A stretch of DNA of 64,000 nt from Halorarum salinum. GTDB taxonomy: Archaea; Halobacteriota; Halobacteria; Halobacteriales; Haloferacaceae. Position numbers and translations under genes: made by a program. The notes beneath the pieces were generated by a model. That model was not told the origin of the DNA, did no database searches, and worked only from the letters and a program-made list of their open reading frames with translations. This document shows, piece after piece, positions 36,037 through 45,747 of this stretch. Within the stretch, counting starts at the first letter, position 1, and each line of letters starts with the position of its first letter. The stretch covers positions 2,108,001 to 2,172,000 of the forward strand of contig NZ_CP058579.1 of assembly GCF_013402875.1 (NCBI RefSeq), read 5' to 3'.

Positions 36037-36993
36037 ATGGAAGGTCCGAGTCGACAGCGACAGCGAGAGGCGGGCGAGTCGGAGACGCAGTCGGACGAGA
36101 CGGTCACCTGTCCGGAGTGCGAGTCGGACGAAGTCGTCATGGACGCGGACCAGGGGGAGCTCGTCTGCGACGACTGTGGACTGGTTCTGGACGAGCGTCA
36201 GATCGACCGCGGGCCGGAGTGGCGGGCGTTCAACCACTCCGAGCGGCAGTCCAAGTCCCGCGTCGGCGCGCCCGTCACCGAGACGATGCACGACAAGGGC
36301 CTCACCACCACCATCGACTGGAAGGACAAGGACGCCTACGGCCGCTCGCTCTCCTCGGAGAAACGCTCCCAGATGCACCGCCTCCGCAAGTGGCAAGAGC
36401 GCATCCGCACCAAGGACGCCGGCGAACGCAACCTCCAGTTCGCCCTCTCGGAAATCGACCGCATGGCCTCCGCGCTCGGCGTGCCCCGCTCGGTGCGCGA
36501 AGTCGCCTCGGTCATCTATCGCCGCGCGCTCAAAGAGGACCTCATCCGCGGCCGCTCCATCGAGGGGGTCGCGACCGCCGCCCTCTACGCCGCCTGTCGC
36601 CAGGAGGGCATCCCCCGCTCGCTCGACGAGGTGGCGGAGGTCTCGCGGGTCGAACAGAAGGAGATCGGCCGGACGTACCGCTACATCTCCCAGGAACTCG
36701 GCCTCGAACTGAAGCCGGTCGACCCCAAGCAGTTCGTCCCGCGGTTCGCCTCCGCGCTCGGCCTCAGCGAGGAGACGCAGGCCAAAGCGACGGAGATCAT
36801 CGACGTCTCCGCCGAGCAGGGCCTGCTGTCGGGGAAGTCGCCGACGGGCTTCGCGGCGGCCGCGATCTACGCCGCCTCGCTCTTGTGTAACGAGAAGAAG
36901 ACCCAGCGGGAAGTCGCCGACGTCGCCCAGGTGACCGAGGTCACCATCCGCAACCGCTACCAGGAGCAGATCGAGGCGATGGGATTCCGGTAG
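36037..36993 (+). CDS. tfb: Transcription initiation factor TFB
   Basis: A 318-residue TFIIB homologue. The zinc ribbon has Cys25, Cys28, Cys44 and Cys47 (CPECES ... CDDCG), the B-finger/linker includes [20 protein letters not shown], and two cyclin repeats follow (about 125-215 and 220-310). The second repeat ends with the helix-turn-helix [16 protein letters not shown] that contacts the BRE. It recruits RNA polymerase to TATA-bound TBP. Haloarchaea carry several TFB paralogues, and this sequence alone does not show which set of promoters it serves. Codon use differs slightly across its middle, where AT-ending codons are more frequent. Confidence 0.96.
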   Translation: MEGPSRQRQREAGESETQSDETVTCPECESDEVVMDADQGELVCDDCGLVLDERQIDRGPEWRAFNHSERQSKSRVGAPVTETMHDKGLTTTIDWKDKDAYGRSLSSEKRSQMHRLRKWQERIRTKDAGERNLQFALSEIDRMASALGVPRSVREVASVIYRRALKEDLIRGRSIEGVATAALYAACRQEGIPRSLDEVAEVSRVEQKEIGRTYRYISQELGLELKPVDPKQFVPRFASALGLSEETQAKATEIIDVSAEQGLLSGKSPTGFAAAAIYAASLLCNEKKTQREVADVAQVTEVTIRNRYQEQIEAMGFR

Positions 36994-37102
36994 GACGCCG
37001 GAGTCGCCCTCGTCCGACTCGAATCGGGACGCCGTCCGCCCCGCCGTTTTGCTCGCGTCGCCCACCGACGAACTTTTGGCGGGTGCCCGTGACGACGGAT
37101 CG

Positions 37103-38005
37103 ATGCTCGACGCCCTCCCCGCTCACGACGACCACGAGTACCCCGTCCTCCGCGAGTTCGCCGTCCTGGTCGGCGTGCTGGCCCTGCTCACGCTGTGGCT
37201 CGACGCCGTCTCGGCGCTCTCGAACGCCCTCCTGCCCGCCGACGGGGGCGTCCACCGAACGCTCGCCGCCGGCACGGCCGTCTACCTCGCCGCGTTCGTG
37301 GCGCTGGCGGTCGCGTACGCGCTGGCCCGGGACCTCCCGCTCGCCCTGAGGCCGCCGTCGTTAGCCGACCTGCCGACCGTCATCGCCGCGCTCGTCGCCC
37401 CCGTCGCGCTCGTCGCGGCGACCGAACTGCTGGCGGGTCTCACCGGGGTCGCCTACGCCGACCTGCTCCGGACGTCCTACGGCCCCGGAACCGGGCTCGA
37501 GGGGTTCGTGCTGACGGGCGTCGCGCTGCCTGTCGTCGGCGGCGTCGCCCTCGCCCTGCTCGTGCAGGGCGTCGTCCAGGCGAGTTTCCGCCGGGTCCTC
37601 CCCGCCCGGCGGGCGGCCGCGGCGACGGTCGCGCTCGCGGGCGTCCCGCTGGTCGACGGGGTCGGATTCGACCCGGTCCCGGGACCGGGCGACCTGGCGT
37701 TCCTCCTGGCCGCGTTCGTCGCGCTCGCGGTCGCCGCGTACGGCCGCGACCGGGTTCGCGACCCGCGACTGTCCGCCCTACCGGCCCTACCGTTGCTCCT
37801 GCTGGTCGGGGTGACGGTCGGCGAGTGGCTCCTCCGAGCGGCCCCCGCGGAGGTGGGGTTCACGGTCGTCGGCCTCGCCGTCGTCGCACTGGCGGCCGCC
37901 GTCTACGACCGTGCGGGGTCGCTGTGGCCGCCGGCCGCCGTCTACGCCGCCTTCTCCGTGACGGGGCAGGCCGTGGTGTTCCTGGAGACGGGACCGTTCG
38001 GGTGA
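37103..38005 (+). CDS. Polytopic membrane protein
   Basis: A 300-residue protein with eight or nine hydrophobic segments and a short acidic N-terminus (MLDALPAHDDHEYPVLREF). The layout somewhat resembles CPBP-type membrane proteases, but I see no EExxxR or HxxxN catalytic motifs, so no function is assigned. I chose the ATG at 37103, 110 bases after TFB on the same strand. Confidence 0.7.
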   Translation: MLDALPAHDDHEYPVLREFAVLVGVLALLTLWLDAVSALSNALLPADGGVHRTLAAGTAVYLAAFVALAVAYALARDLPLALRPPSLADLPTVIAALVAPVALVAATELLAGLTGVAYADLLRTSYGPGTGLEGFVLTGVALPVVGGVALALLVQGVVQASFRRVLPARRAAAATVALAGVPLVDGVGFDPVPGPGDLAFLLAAFVALAVAAYGRDRVRDPRLSALPALPLLLLVGVTVGEWLLRAAPAEVGFTVVGLAVVALAAAVYDRAGSLWPPAAVYAAFSVTGQAVVFLETGPFG

Positions 38006-38122
38006 GACGAAGCCAGCGCGTGCGGTAGAGACGCGGAAGGCAGTAGGGACGCGGAAAGTGGACGGTGAAGACGCGATGCGCAGAGGTGCCGAACCCGACC
38101 CGGAAGCCACACGCCGAACGGC

Positions 38123-39781
38123 CTAGCGCGCGACGTACACGACGACGTCCCTGTTCCACAGCCCCAGTCTGAGGTCGAACTGCTCGTAGCCGTCGCCGAG
38201 TCGCTCGTCCACCGCGACGCGGTGGGCCGGCTTCGTCACCACCACCGGCGGGTCACCGCCCGTGATCTGCCCGGCCTCCCGGACGCTGGTCACGTCCGCG
38301 TCGAGCCGCTCGAAGTACCACTGGAGCGGGAGCCGTGCGCCCCAGGCCGCCTGATCGGAGTACTCCACCGGGGGCCGCTCGTACTCGTTCGTCGTGTCCA
38401 GTTCCTCGCCGACGTACACCACGTCGGGCCCCTCCGCGTCGCCGGCCATCGCCCGCTCGGCCGCCGCGAGCATCGGCTCGGGGTCGTCGACCGGCTGGGC
38501 GAACTGCGAGAAGGGGGATCCGGGTTCCGGCGCGGCGTAGGACGCGCCGACCGCGGTTCCGGCCCCGGCGGCGACGACGGCGACGACGAGCAGGACGGTG
38601 ACGAGGCGGGCCGGGTCGGCCGCGTCCGCGCGCCGCACGAGCAGCCGTACACCCGCCGCGAGCGCGACGGCCCCCGGGAGCGCGAGCGCCGGGAGGACGT
38701 GGACGACGCTCCACGGCTCGGACCCGGTCGAGGCGACGGCGAAGAGGAGGGTCCCGAGCCCGGCGAAGTAGGCGCCGAAGGCGACGACGCCGCGGGCGTC
38801 CCGGCGGTAGCGCTCGTACAGGAACCCCACGAGTCCGAGCGCGACCAGCGGCCACGAGGTCGCGACGAGCGTGCGGACGTAGCCGACGACCGCCGGCAGG
38901 AACTCGCTCCCGCCGGGGTACGCCGGGGCGAGCCGAGCGACGACGCGGAGCCGCGAGAACGACTCGGCCGACCCGGCGAAGGCCATCGTCACGACCTCGG
39001 GGAACGTTCCGAGGTCGTACAGCCCCGGCCCCATCCCGCCGGCCCGGGGGGCGAACAGGAACAGGAAGGCGGCGAGGAAGACGAACAGCGCCCGGGCGAA
39101 CGGGGTGGCCTGGGCGTCCAGCCGGTCGGGCGCCCCGCCGAGTTTCGAGCGGATGGCGCCGGGCGCCCCGCGGACGCGCGCCTCGTCGACCACCAGCAGG
39201 CCGGCCGCGAGCCAGAGGAGCGGGTACGCGACCGCGAAGCCGGAGGCCGACAGCGCGAGCGCGACCGCGGCGGCCGCGAGGTACAGGGCCCGGCGCTCGC
39301 CGGTCCGTCGGTACCGGACGGCGCCGCCCACGGCGACGAAGCCGAACGCGGCGGCCGGGAGGTCCCCGCGGAGGAACCGCGAGTAGTAGAGCAGCAGGGG
39401 TTCGAACGCGAGCAGGCCCGCGAGCGCGACCGTCTCGTCCTCGCGGAGCGTCCCGCGGAACAGCAGCGCGGCGAGCGGGAACAGGCCGCCCACGAGCGCG
39501 ACGACGGCGCGGGCGGAGGCGTCGGAGGCGCCGACCAGCGCGAAGACGTGTCGGTTCACGAGGTAGAGGAACGGCCCGCCGGCCGCGGGGCGGTACGAGT
39601 ACGCGCCGGTGTCGAGATAGCGGAGCGTCCAGTACCCCACCCGGCCCTCGTCCCAGTGGAACGGCCGGTCGCCGAGGGCGACGAACCGCGTGAGGAGGGC
39701 CAGCAGCGCGAGGCCCGCGACCGCGAGCGCGACGCGGTCGGGACCGCGCCGGGGGGACCCGCGGTCCGCGGTGTCGGACAT
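38123..39781 (-). CDS. Agl23-like (TIGR03663) membrane glycosyltransferase-family protein
   Basis: A 552-residue protein with about ten membrane helices. The first outer loop carries FHWDEGRVGYWTLRYLDTG, the GT-C/PMT-type acidic motif shared by TIGR03663 proteins, which include haloarchaeal Agl23, reported to be associated with flippase activity in N-glycosylation. The C-terminal ~150 residues form an outer soluble domain (about 400-552) ending in NRDVVVYVAR. No other glycosylation gene flanks it. The 414 bases before the next gene contain a repeat element described separately. Confidence 0.82.
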   Translation of the reverse strand: MSDTADRGSPRRGPDRVALAVAGLALLALLTRFVALGDRPFHWDEGRVGYWTLRYLDTGAYSYRPAAGGPFLYLVNRHVFALVGASDASARAVVALVGGLFPLAALLFRGTLREDETVALAGLLAFEPLLLYYSRFLRGDLPAAAFGFVAVGGAVRYRRTGERRALYLAAAAVALALSASGFAVAYPLLWLAAGLLVVDEARVRGAPGAIRSKLGGAPDRLDAQATPFARALFVFLAAFLFLFAPRAGGMGPGLYDLGTFPEVVTMAFAGSAESFSRLRVVARLAPAYPGGSEFLPAVVGYVRTLVATSWPLVALGLVGFLYERYRRDARGVVAFGAYFAGLGTLLFAVASTGSEPWSVVHVLPALALPGAVALAAGVRLLVRRADAADPARLVTVLLVVAVVAAGAGTAVGASYAAPEPGSPFSQFAQPVDDPEPMLAAAERAMAGDAEGPDVVYVGEELDTTNEYERPPVEYSDQAAWGARLPLQWYFERLDADVTSVREAGQITGGDPPVVVTKPAHRVAVDERLGDGYEQFDLRLGLWNRDVVVYVAR

Positions 39782-39922
39782 ACCCGGCCGTGTCGCTGCC
39801 TCGGTAGTATGTCTTCGGGTTCTCGTTCGAGGTGCTGTTCGTTACGTCGTGTCCGAAAGCTCGGAGGTCAGTCCGATCGTCGTGACGACGTTCCCGAAAG
39901 GGGCCGCCCACCGCACCTCGTC

Positions 39923-40147
39923 CTCCCTTACCTCGGAGCGAACTCCTCGGAAGTCACCCTCGCTCGCAAGCTCGCTCGCGTGACCAGCCTCCTGCGCTCC
40001 TCGGCTCGCTCCCTGCGGTCGCTCACGCTGCGGTGCTCGTCCCTCGCGCGCGTGTGCTCGCTTCGCGGGACTCGCTGCGCTCGACCCGCGTGCTCTCGTT
40101 CGCTTCACTCACGAGACCCCCACGAGGGGGCTCGCGTCGCGCGCGCC
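39923..40147. repeat. Dispersed intergenic repeat, copy A
   Basis: A 225-base GC-rich element between the Agl23-like and MFS genes. It is nearly identical to the element at 50090-50301, with an 82-base identical core (39943-40024). Relative to that copy it has a 12-base insertion near 40110-40125 that duplicates a CACGAG unit. It contains many CTCGCTCG-like short repeats. No protein or RNA gene is recognised. The rest of the 39782-40195 gap shows no gene. Confidence 0.85.
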
Positions 40148-40195
40148 CGGCGGCGGTTTCAGCGACGTTCGAAGACCGTGGCCGAACCGAATCGC

Positions 40196-41581
40196 TCAGT
40201 CCGCGACGGTCGCGTCGACGTCGGCGCCGTTCTCCGCCGCGGACACCGACCGCTCCAGGCCCAGCAGCGCGACGACCACGAGCAGGCAGACGACGACGAG
40301 GATGCCCCACCAGAGCCCCGAGTGGCCGTAGTCGAAGAAGACCCCGCCGAGGAACGCGCCCAGCCCCATCCCGACCCGCTTGGCGATCTCGAGCACCGAG
40401 AGCTGGGTCCCGCGCTCGTCCGCGGTGCCGAGCGAGGACATCAGCGAGGAGGCGAGCGGCGAGTGCAGGATCTCCCCCAGGGTCCGGACGACGAGGTGGC
40501 CGCCGACGAGCGCGACGCCGACCGCGACGGGGGCCAGCCCCGCGTCGGCGCCCCACGCGAACAGCATCGACAGGCCCCAGAGCCCGGCCGAGACCGCCAG
40601 CCCGCGGGTCCGGCGCCAGCCCGAGACGGCGTCGACGAGCGGGATCTGGAGCAGGGCGATGGTGAGCGGGTTCAACACGAACAGCGTCCCGAGCTGTGCG
40701 GAGGTGAGCCCCAGCCCCTCCTTGGCGACGACCGGGACCGTCGTCTGCATCTGGGCGTACATCGCCGCGAAGGCGACGTTGATGGCGGCGAGCACGAGCA
40801 CCCGGCTGCGGGTCGCGGCCGCCCACCAGCGCGAGAGCGCCGAACCGCGGCCCGATTCGTGCACCGGGCCGTCCGCCGTGTCGCCGGCCGACCCGACCGC
40901 CGACCCCGCCCCGGCGTCGCCGTTCGGGTCGGACCCGCCGCCCGCCCCGTGAACCCGCGGGACGAACAGGAACAGCACGACGGCGACGACCGCCGAGGTG
41001 GCCCCGTCGAGGAGGAACACCGCGACGCTCGCGACCGAGTAGAGAACCCCGCCGACGGCGAGCCCCGCGCCGAAGCCGAGGTTGTTCGTGAACTTCAACA
41101 GCGCGTACCCCCGGTCCCGGTCCGCGTCCGTCGTCAGGTCCGCGGTCATCGCGGACGCGGCGGGAGTGTAGAGCCCGACCACCAGCCCGGCGACGACGCA
41201 GACGACGACGAACCCGACGCCGATCCGGGACACCCCCGTGAGGGCGGCGACCGAGGGCGGCACCGCGGCGGCGACGGTCGGGACGAACGCGAACGAGGCG
41301 AGCGCGACGGCCGTGAGCGCCATCGAGGCCACCATCACCGGCTTCCGTCCGACCCCGTCCGCGAGGAACCCGCCGACGCCGGTGCCGACGGCGGTCGCGA
41401 CGCTCTTGGCGCCGAGGCCGAAGCCGACGACCGAGAGCGCGATGCCCACCTCCAGGTGGAAGTGGACGGTCGCGAACGGGTAGACCAGCCCGGAGCCGAA
41501 GACGTTGATGAGCTGGCCGAGGGCGACGACGTAGACGGCGCGGTCGAAGCCGCGGACGGCGTCGAGCGACGGACGCTTCAC
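40196..41581 (-). CDS. MFS transporter
   Basis: A 461-residue major facilitator with 12 helices. The loop 2-3 motif GGFLADGVGRKPVMV is a good MFS motif A. A Gly/Ser/Asp-rich loop (about residues 210-250) joins the two halves. FFDYGHSGLWWGILV lies in the last helices. Likely a drug or metabolite exporter of the DHA type, but the substrate is not predictable. It is in line with the small membrane gene at 41917, 81 bases upstream. Confidence 0.86.
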   Translation of the reverse strand: MKRPSLDAVRGFDRAVYVVALGQLINVFGSGLVYPFATVHFHLEVGIALSVVGFGLGAKSVATAVGTGVGGFLADGVGRKPVMVASMALTAVALASFAFVPTVAAAVPPSVAALTGVSRIGVGFVVVCVVAGLVVGLYTPAASAMTADLTTDADRDRGYALLKFTNNLGFGAGLAVGGVLYSVASVAVFLLDGATSAVVAVVLFLFVPRVHGAGGGSDPNGDAGAGSAVGSAGDTADGPVHESGRGSALSRWWAAATRSRVLVLAAINVAFAAMYAQMQTTVPVVAKEGLGLTSAQLGTLFVLNPLTIALLQIPLVDAVSGWRRTRGLAVSAGLWGLSMLFAWGADAGLAPVAVGVALVGGHLVVRTLGEILHSPLASSLMSSLGTADERGTQLSVLEIAKRVGMGLGAFLGGVFFDYGHSGLWWGILVVVCLLVVVALLGLERSVSAAENGADVDATVAD

Positions 41582-41662
41582 GCGACGGCGTTCGCGGACC
41601 GGTCACGTGAACGCCCCGTTTCCGGCACGCCGCGCGCGGCCGCCGACCCGTCCCGGCCCAGG

Positions 41663-41917
41663 TTATCCGTGTCGCTCCCCGTTCGGTCCGTCCTCCTCCA
41701 CGAGGTCTCCCTGGAGCGACTCCATCGTGCGCCGTCCGCCGACCCACAGCAGCGGAAAGGCGACGACCATGAGCACGAGCAGCGCGAACGAGTAGGCGGT
41801 CGTGTCGACGAACGGCAGCCCCGGCGCCGCGACGGGGAGCACGGCGAGGGCGAACAGCGCGAGGAGGGTGAGCGCGGCGACGGCGAGGTAGACGAGCCCC
41901 TTCGTCCGGCCGTTCAT
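41663..41917 (-). CDS. Small two-helix membrane protein
   Basis: An 84-residue protein from ATG 41917 (MNGRTKGLVYLAV) with two hydrophobic segments (about 8-30 and 38-60) and an acidic tail (ESLQGDLVEEDGPNGERHG). Family unknown. It precedes the MFS gene on the same strand and may share its transcript. Confidence 0.68.
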   Translation of the reverse strand: MNGRTKGLVYLAVAALTLLALFALAVLPVAAPGLPFVDTTAYSFALLVLMVVAFPLLWVGGRRTMESLQGDLVEEDGPNGERHG

Positions 41918-42015
41918 GCCACGGCCTACGGACGGCCCGGCAAAAACCCGCCGGGGTTGCATCACGCGTACACCGGAGCGGTGGCGTTATTCCGCGACCG
42001 CCCGATGGGGGAGCC

Positions 42016-43443
42016 ATGTCCGACCCGTTCGTCGTCGTCGGCGGTGACGCGGCCGGCCTCAGCGGGGCGAGCAAGTGCGCCCGCGAGTCCGACCGCGAGG
42101 TCGTCGTGTTCGAGCGCGGGCGCTGGGTCTCCTACGCTCACTGCGGGACCCCGTACTACGTGAAGGGCGAGGTCGAGAGCCTCCTCGACCTGACGTCGCT
42201 GTCCCCCGCCGAGATCGAGGGGCGCGGCATCGACCTGCGCCGCGAACACGAGGTGACGGGCGTCGACGTCGACGCCGGGACAGTCACGGTCCGATCGCCG
42301 GACGGGACGGTGGAGCAACCGTACGGCGACCTCCTGATCGGGACGGGCGCGCGGGCGGTCGACCCCTTCGGCGGCGCCGACCTGGACGGGGCGTTCACCC
42401 TCCACCACCTCGACTCCGCGGCGGCGATGCGCGCGTTCCTCCGGGACCCGGGAACCGTGGACCCGGCGTCCGTCGGTGACGGCTTCGTCGACGAGGCGCT
42501 GGTGGGCCGCTACGCCGAGCGCGACCCGCCCGAGCGGGCCGTGATCGTCGGCGGGGGCTACGTCGGCGTTGAACTCGCGGAGGCGTTCTCGGCGTGGGAC
42601 CTCGACGTCCACCTGTTCCAGCGTGGAGACCGGCTGCTCCACCCGTTCGGGGAGGCGGTCGGGGAAGCCGTCGCGGACGAACTCCGAAAGGAGGGCGTCA
42701 CGCTTCACCTCGACACGCCCGTCGCGGAACTCCGCGGGGACGGCGACGGGAGGCTGGAGGCGGTCGTCTGCGAGGGCGAGGAACGCGAGACTGAACTCGC
42801 CGTGGTAGGCGTCGGCGTCGAACCGAACGGCGAACTCGCCGCGGGCGCGGGCGTCGCGCTCGGCGACTCGGGCGCGGTCGCCGTCGACGAGTACGGGGAG
42901 ACCTCCGTCCCGAACGTGTACGCCGCGGGCGACTGCGCCGAGGACCGCCACGCCGTCACCGACGAACCGGCGTGGGTGCCCCTCGGGCTGACGGCGAACC
43001 GCGCCGGCCGGGCCATCGGCGCCACGGTCGCGGGCGACCCGACGCCGGTCGGACGGATCGCCGGCACCGCGGTCGTGAAGGCGTTCGACCGGGAGTGCGG
43101 CCGGGCCGGCATCCTCGACCACGGCGACGCCCGCGAGGCGGGGTTCGACCCGGTGAGCGAGACGATCACGGCGGGGTCGCGCTCGGGCTACTACCCGGGG
43201 AACGCGGAGACGACGGTGACGCTGTGTGCCGACCGGGGGTCGGGGCGCCTGCTCGGCGGGAGCGTCGTCGGCACCGACAGGGCGGCGGTGCGGATCGACA
43301 CCGTCGCGACGGCGCTGGAGGCGGGGATGACCGTCGGGGAGGTCGAGCGGCTGGATCTGGCGTACGCGCCGCCGTTCTCGCCCGTCTGGGACCCGGTGCT
43401 CGTCGCCGCGAAGGTGCTGAACGGGACGCTGGCGGAGGCGTAG
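42016..43443 (+). CDS. FAD-dependent pyridine-nucleotide disulfide oxidoreductase (CoA-disulfide reductase/Nox-like)
   Basis: A 475-residue flavoprotein. FAD-binding VVGGDAAGLSGAS, the single redox Cys43 (YAHCGTPYY), GTGARA, NAD-binding GGGYVGVELAE and FAD site YAAGDCAE are in order, followed by the dimerisation domain. The single active Cys places it in the CoA-disulfide reductase/NADH oxidase/NADH peroxidase class rather than glutathione-reductase types. An insertion (residues 140-175) between the FAD and NAD domains is rich in acidic residues. Probably maintains thiol balance, but the exact substrate is open. Confidence 0.87.
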   Translation: MSDPFVVVGGDAAGLSGASKCARESDREVVVFERGRWVSYAHCGTPYYVKGEVESLLDLTSLSPAEIEGRGIDLRREHEVTGVDVDAGTVTVRSPDGTVEQPYGDLLIGTGARAVDPFGGADLDGAFTLHHLDSAAAMRAFLRDPGTVDPASVGDGFVDEALVGRYAERDPPERAVIVGGGYVGVELAEAFSAWDLDVHLFQRGDRLLHPFGEAVGEAVADELRKEGVTLHLDTPVAELRGDGDGRLEAVVCEGEERETELAVVGVGVEPNGELAAGAGVALGDSGAVAVDEYGETSVPNVYAAGDCAEDRHAVTDEPAWVPLGLTANRAGRAIGATVAGDPTPVGRIAGTAVVKAFDRECGRAGILDHGDAREAGFDPVSETITAGSRSGYYPGNAETTVTLCADRGSGRLLGGSVVGTDRAAVRIDTVATALEAGMTVGEVERLDLAYAPPFSPVWDPVLVAAKVLNGTLAEA

Positions 43444-43523
43444 CCGCGGGAACGGTCGCGCCGCGGAAACCCGTCGCGCCGCGGACCGGTAGCGACAAAG
43501 GCCCGCCGGTCGACGCGACGGGT

Positions 43524-45305
43524 ATGCGACTCGAGGACTACTGGGGCGTCGGGCCGAAGACCGCGGAGACGCTCCGGGCGGCCCTCGGCGAGGAGCGGGC
43601 CATCGCGGCCATCGAGTCGGCGGACGTCGCGGCGCTGGCGGACGCGGGGGTGTCCCGCGGGCGGGCGACGCGCGTGCTTCGCCGGGCGAACGGCGAGGCG
43701 GCCATGGACCTGTTCGGCACCTCGGACGCCCGGGACGTGTACGACCGCCTGCTCTCGCTGGCCGCCGGGTTCGCGGTCACCGAGCACGCCGCGGATCGAA
43801 TCAGGGTGTTGACGCCGCTCTCGAACGTGGGGGAGCGACGCGAACGGCTCGATGACGTGCTGGCGGCCCGCGACGCGTGGCGCGACCTCGACGAGGGGGA
43901 GCGCGAGGCGGTCCTCGCCGCCTTCCGCGAGTTCGACGAGGCCGGCGGCACCGACCCGGCGGCCGTCGAGACGGCGCTGGCGCTCCGGGAGGCCGGCCTC
44001 CGCGGGGACACCTTCGCCGCACTCGACGGCGTCGACGAGGCCGCGCTCCGGGAGGCGGGCGAGGCGCTCGCGGCGTTCTCGGCCGAACCAACCGGATCGG
44101 CGGGGGACGACGGCGGGGACGGGTCGATCGCCCCGGGCGCGGACGACGAACTCGACCGGCTCCGCGAGCGCCGCGACGCCGCACGCGACCTGTCGGATTC
44201 GGCGCTCGACGTCATCGAGACGGTGCGGGGGCGCGGGGTCCGGGACGCCGACGCGTTCCGCTCCTCGGTCGTGGAGTACGTCGCCGACGAGACGGGCCTG
44301 ACCCGCGGGCGGGTCGAGTCGGCGGCCCCGTCGGACGCCGTCGACTCGGCGGACTTCGTGAGCGGGACGCTCCGGGGGCTCGTCCGGGACCTGGAGGCCG
44401 ACGTCGGGGAGCGGGAGGCGGCGGTCCGCGAGGAACTGGAGGCGGCGGTCGCGGAGGCTGGCGGGGACGTCGACGCGGCGGTGTCGGCCGTAGGCGACGT
44501 CGCGTTCCGCCTCTCGCTCGCACGCTTCGCCGAGGCGTACGACCTGACCCGCCCCGACCTCGGCGGCGAGGACGGCGGACCGGGTGGCGTCGCGGTGCGG
44601 AACGCGCGGAACCTCCTCCTCGAGGGCGACGTCCAGCCGGTGACCTACGCGGTCGGGGACCACGACCTCGAGGCCGACGCGCCGAGCGGCGACCGGGTGG
44701 CGGTGCTCACCGGGGCGAACTCGGGCGGGAAGACGACGCTGCTGGAGACGCTGTGTCAGGTGACCGTGCTCGCCTCGATGGGACTGCCCGCGCCCGCGGA
44801 GGCGGCCGAGGTCGGCTCGTTCGACACGGTCGTGTTCCACCGCCGACACGCGTCGTTCAACGCGGGCGTGCTGGAGTCGACGCTGAAGTCCATCGTCCCG
44901 CCGCTGTCGGGCGAGGGCCGCACGCTGATGCTCGTCGACGAGTTCGAGGCCATCACCGAACCGGGGCGGGCCGCGGACCTGCTGAACGGCCTCGTCGAAC
45001 TGACGGTGGATCGGGGCGCGCTCGGCGCGTACGTCACCCACCTCGCGGACGACCTCAGCCCCCTGCCCGACGCCGCCCGGATCGACGGCATCTTCGCCGA
45101 GGGGCTGACGAACGACCTCGCGCTCCGGGTCGACTACCAGCCGCACTTCGGCACGGTCGGCAAGTCCACGCCGGAGTTCATCGTCTCGCGGCTGGTGGCG
45201 AACGCCTCGGACCGCTCCGAGAAGGCGGGGTTCCAGAAGCTCGCGTCGTCGGTCGGCGAGGAGGCTGTCCAGCGAACGCTCTCGGACGTGGAGTGGACGG
45301 GATGA
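43524..45305 (+). CDS. MutS2-like DNA-binding ATPase with N-terminal HhH
   Basis: A 593-residue protein. The N-terminus is a helix-hairpin-helix (YWGVGPKTAETLRAALG, ALADAGVSRGRATRVL); the middle is a long acidic coiled region with a low-complexity patch (about 190-215); the C-terminal ATPase has Walker A TGANSGGKTTLLE, Walker B LMLVDEFEA and the ABC-like SNAGVLESTLKS block (here FNAGVLEST). This matches archaeal MutS-related proteins. The C-terminal Smr nuclease domain of bacterial MutS2 is missing. It probably recognises branched or recombining DNA; mismatch repair is not implied. Confidence 0.85.
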   Translation: MRLEDYWGVGPKTAETLRAALGEERAIAAIESADVAALADAGVSRGRATRVLRRANGEAAMDLFGTSDARDVYDRLLSLAAGFAVTEHAADRIRVLTPLSNVGERRERLDDVLAARDAWRDLDEGEREAVLAAFREFDEAGGTDPAAVETALALREAGLRGDTFAALDGVDEAALREAGEALAAFSAEPTGSAGDDGGDGSIAPGADDELDRLRERRDAARDLSDSALDVIETVRGRGVRDADAFRSSVVEYVADETGLTRGRVESAAPSDAVDSADFVSGTLRGLVRDLEADVGEREAAVREELEAAVAEAGGDVDAAVSAVGDVAFRLSLARFAEAYDLTRPDLGGEDGGPGGVAVRNARNLLLEGDVQPVTYAVGDHDLEADAPSGDRVAVLTGANSGGKTTLLETLCQVTVLASMGLPAPAEAAEVGSFDTVVFHRRHASFNAGVLESTLKSIVPPLSGEGRTLMLVDEFEAITEPGRAADLLNGLVELTVDRGALGAYVTHLADDLSPLPDAARIDGIFAEGLTNDLALRVDYQPHFGTVGKSTPEFIVSRLVANASDRSEKAGFQKLASSVGEEAVQRTLSDVEWTG

Positions 45306-45369
45306 CCGCGGAGGCGGACCGGCGACCGCGTCCCGGTTCGAACCGGAGTGACGCTTCGACGGGACCGCG

Positions 45370-45747
45370 TCAGCGACCGTCCTCGTCGCCGAGGTCGTAG
45401 ACGTCGGAGTCCAGGTCGGTCGGGGCGCGCAGCGGGTCCGCGTTGTAGCTGTAGATCGACAGGAGGAGCAGGCCGAGTCCGACGGTGATCAACGACCCCT
45501 CGAGGATCTGTAGCTCGAGGAGTTCGAGTCCGCTGATCGAGTAGTCCCCCTTGATCCAGAGCTGGTACACCGGAGCGAGGACGCCCCCGACCGTTATCAG
45601 CAGGAAGCCGAGCGTCGAGTTCCGGAACGACGCCTTCCGGCCGCTGGACCGGTACGCGAGGTAGCTCAACCCCGTGATTGCGACGCCGACGGTGAACTGG
45701 AGGAGGTTCGCGACGAGGTACGTGCCCAGATGCGCGAGTTCGTTCAT
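45370..45747 (-). CDS. Three-helix membrane protein paired with an HTH regulator
   Basis: A 125-residue protein with three or four hydrophobic segments (about 8-30, 44-62, 78-100) and a short cytosolic tail (DLDSDVYDLGDEDGR). It resembles the DUF7521-type membrane proteins encoded next to winged-helix regulators in haloarchaea. Its ATG overlaps the stop of the regulator gene by ATGA. A sensing or signalling role with the regulator is inferred. Confidence 0.75.
   Translation of the reverse strand: MNELAHLGTYLVANLLQFTVGVAITGLSYLAYRSSGRKASFRNSTLGFLLITVGGVLAPVYQLWIKGDYSISGLELLELQILEGSLITVGLGLLLLSIYSYNADPLRAPTDLDSDVYDLGDEDGR

Noticed and set aside
40033-40665. Arg/Ser-rich frame crossing repeat copy A
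   Set aside because: It reads the dispersed repeat, continues antisense into the MFS gene, and has no recognisable domain; the same style of frame crosses copy B.
38222-42163. A 1313-codon plus-strand open frame
   Set aside because: It is antisense to the Agl23-like and MFS genes and is extremely Arg-rich, typical of a shadow frame in GC-rich DNA.
45320-45345. A short palindrome that resembles a tRNA T-arm (GGTTCGAACC)
   Set aside because: No acceptor or D-arm can be built around it and no CCA-side pairing is visible.
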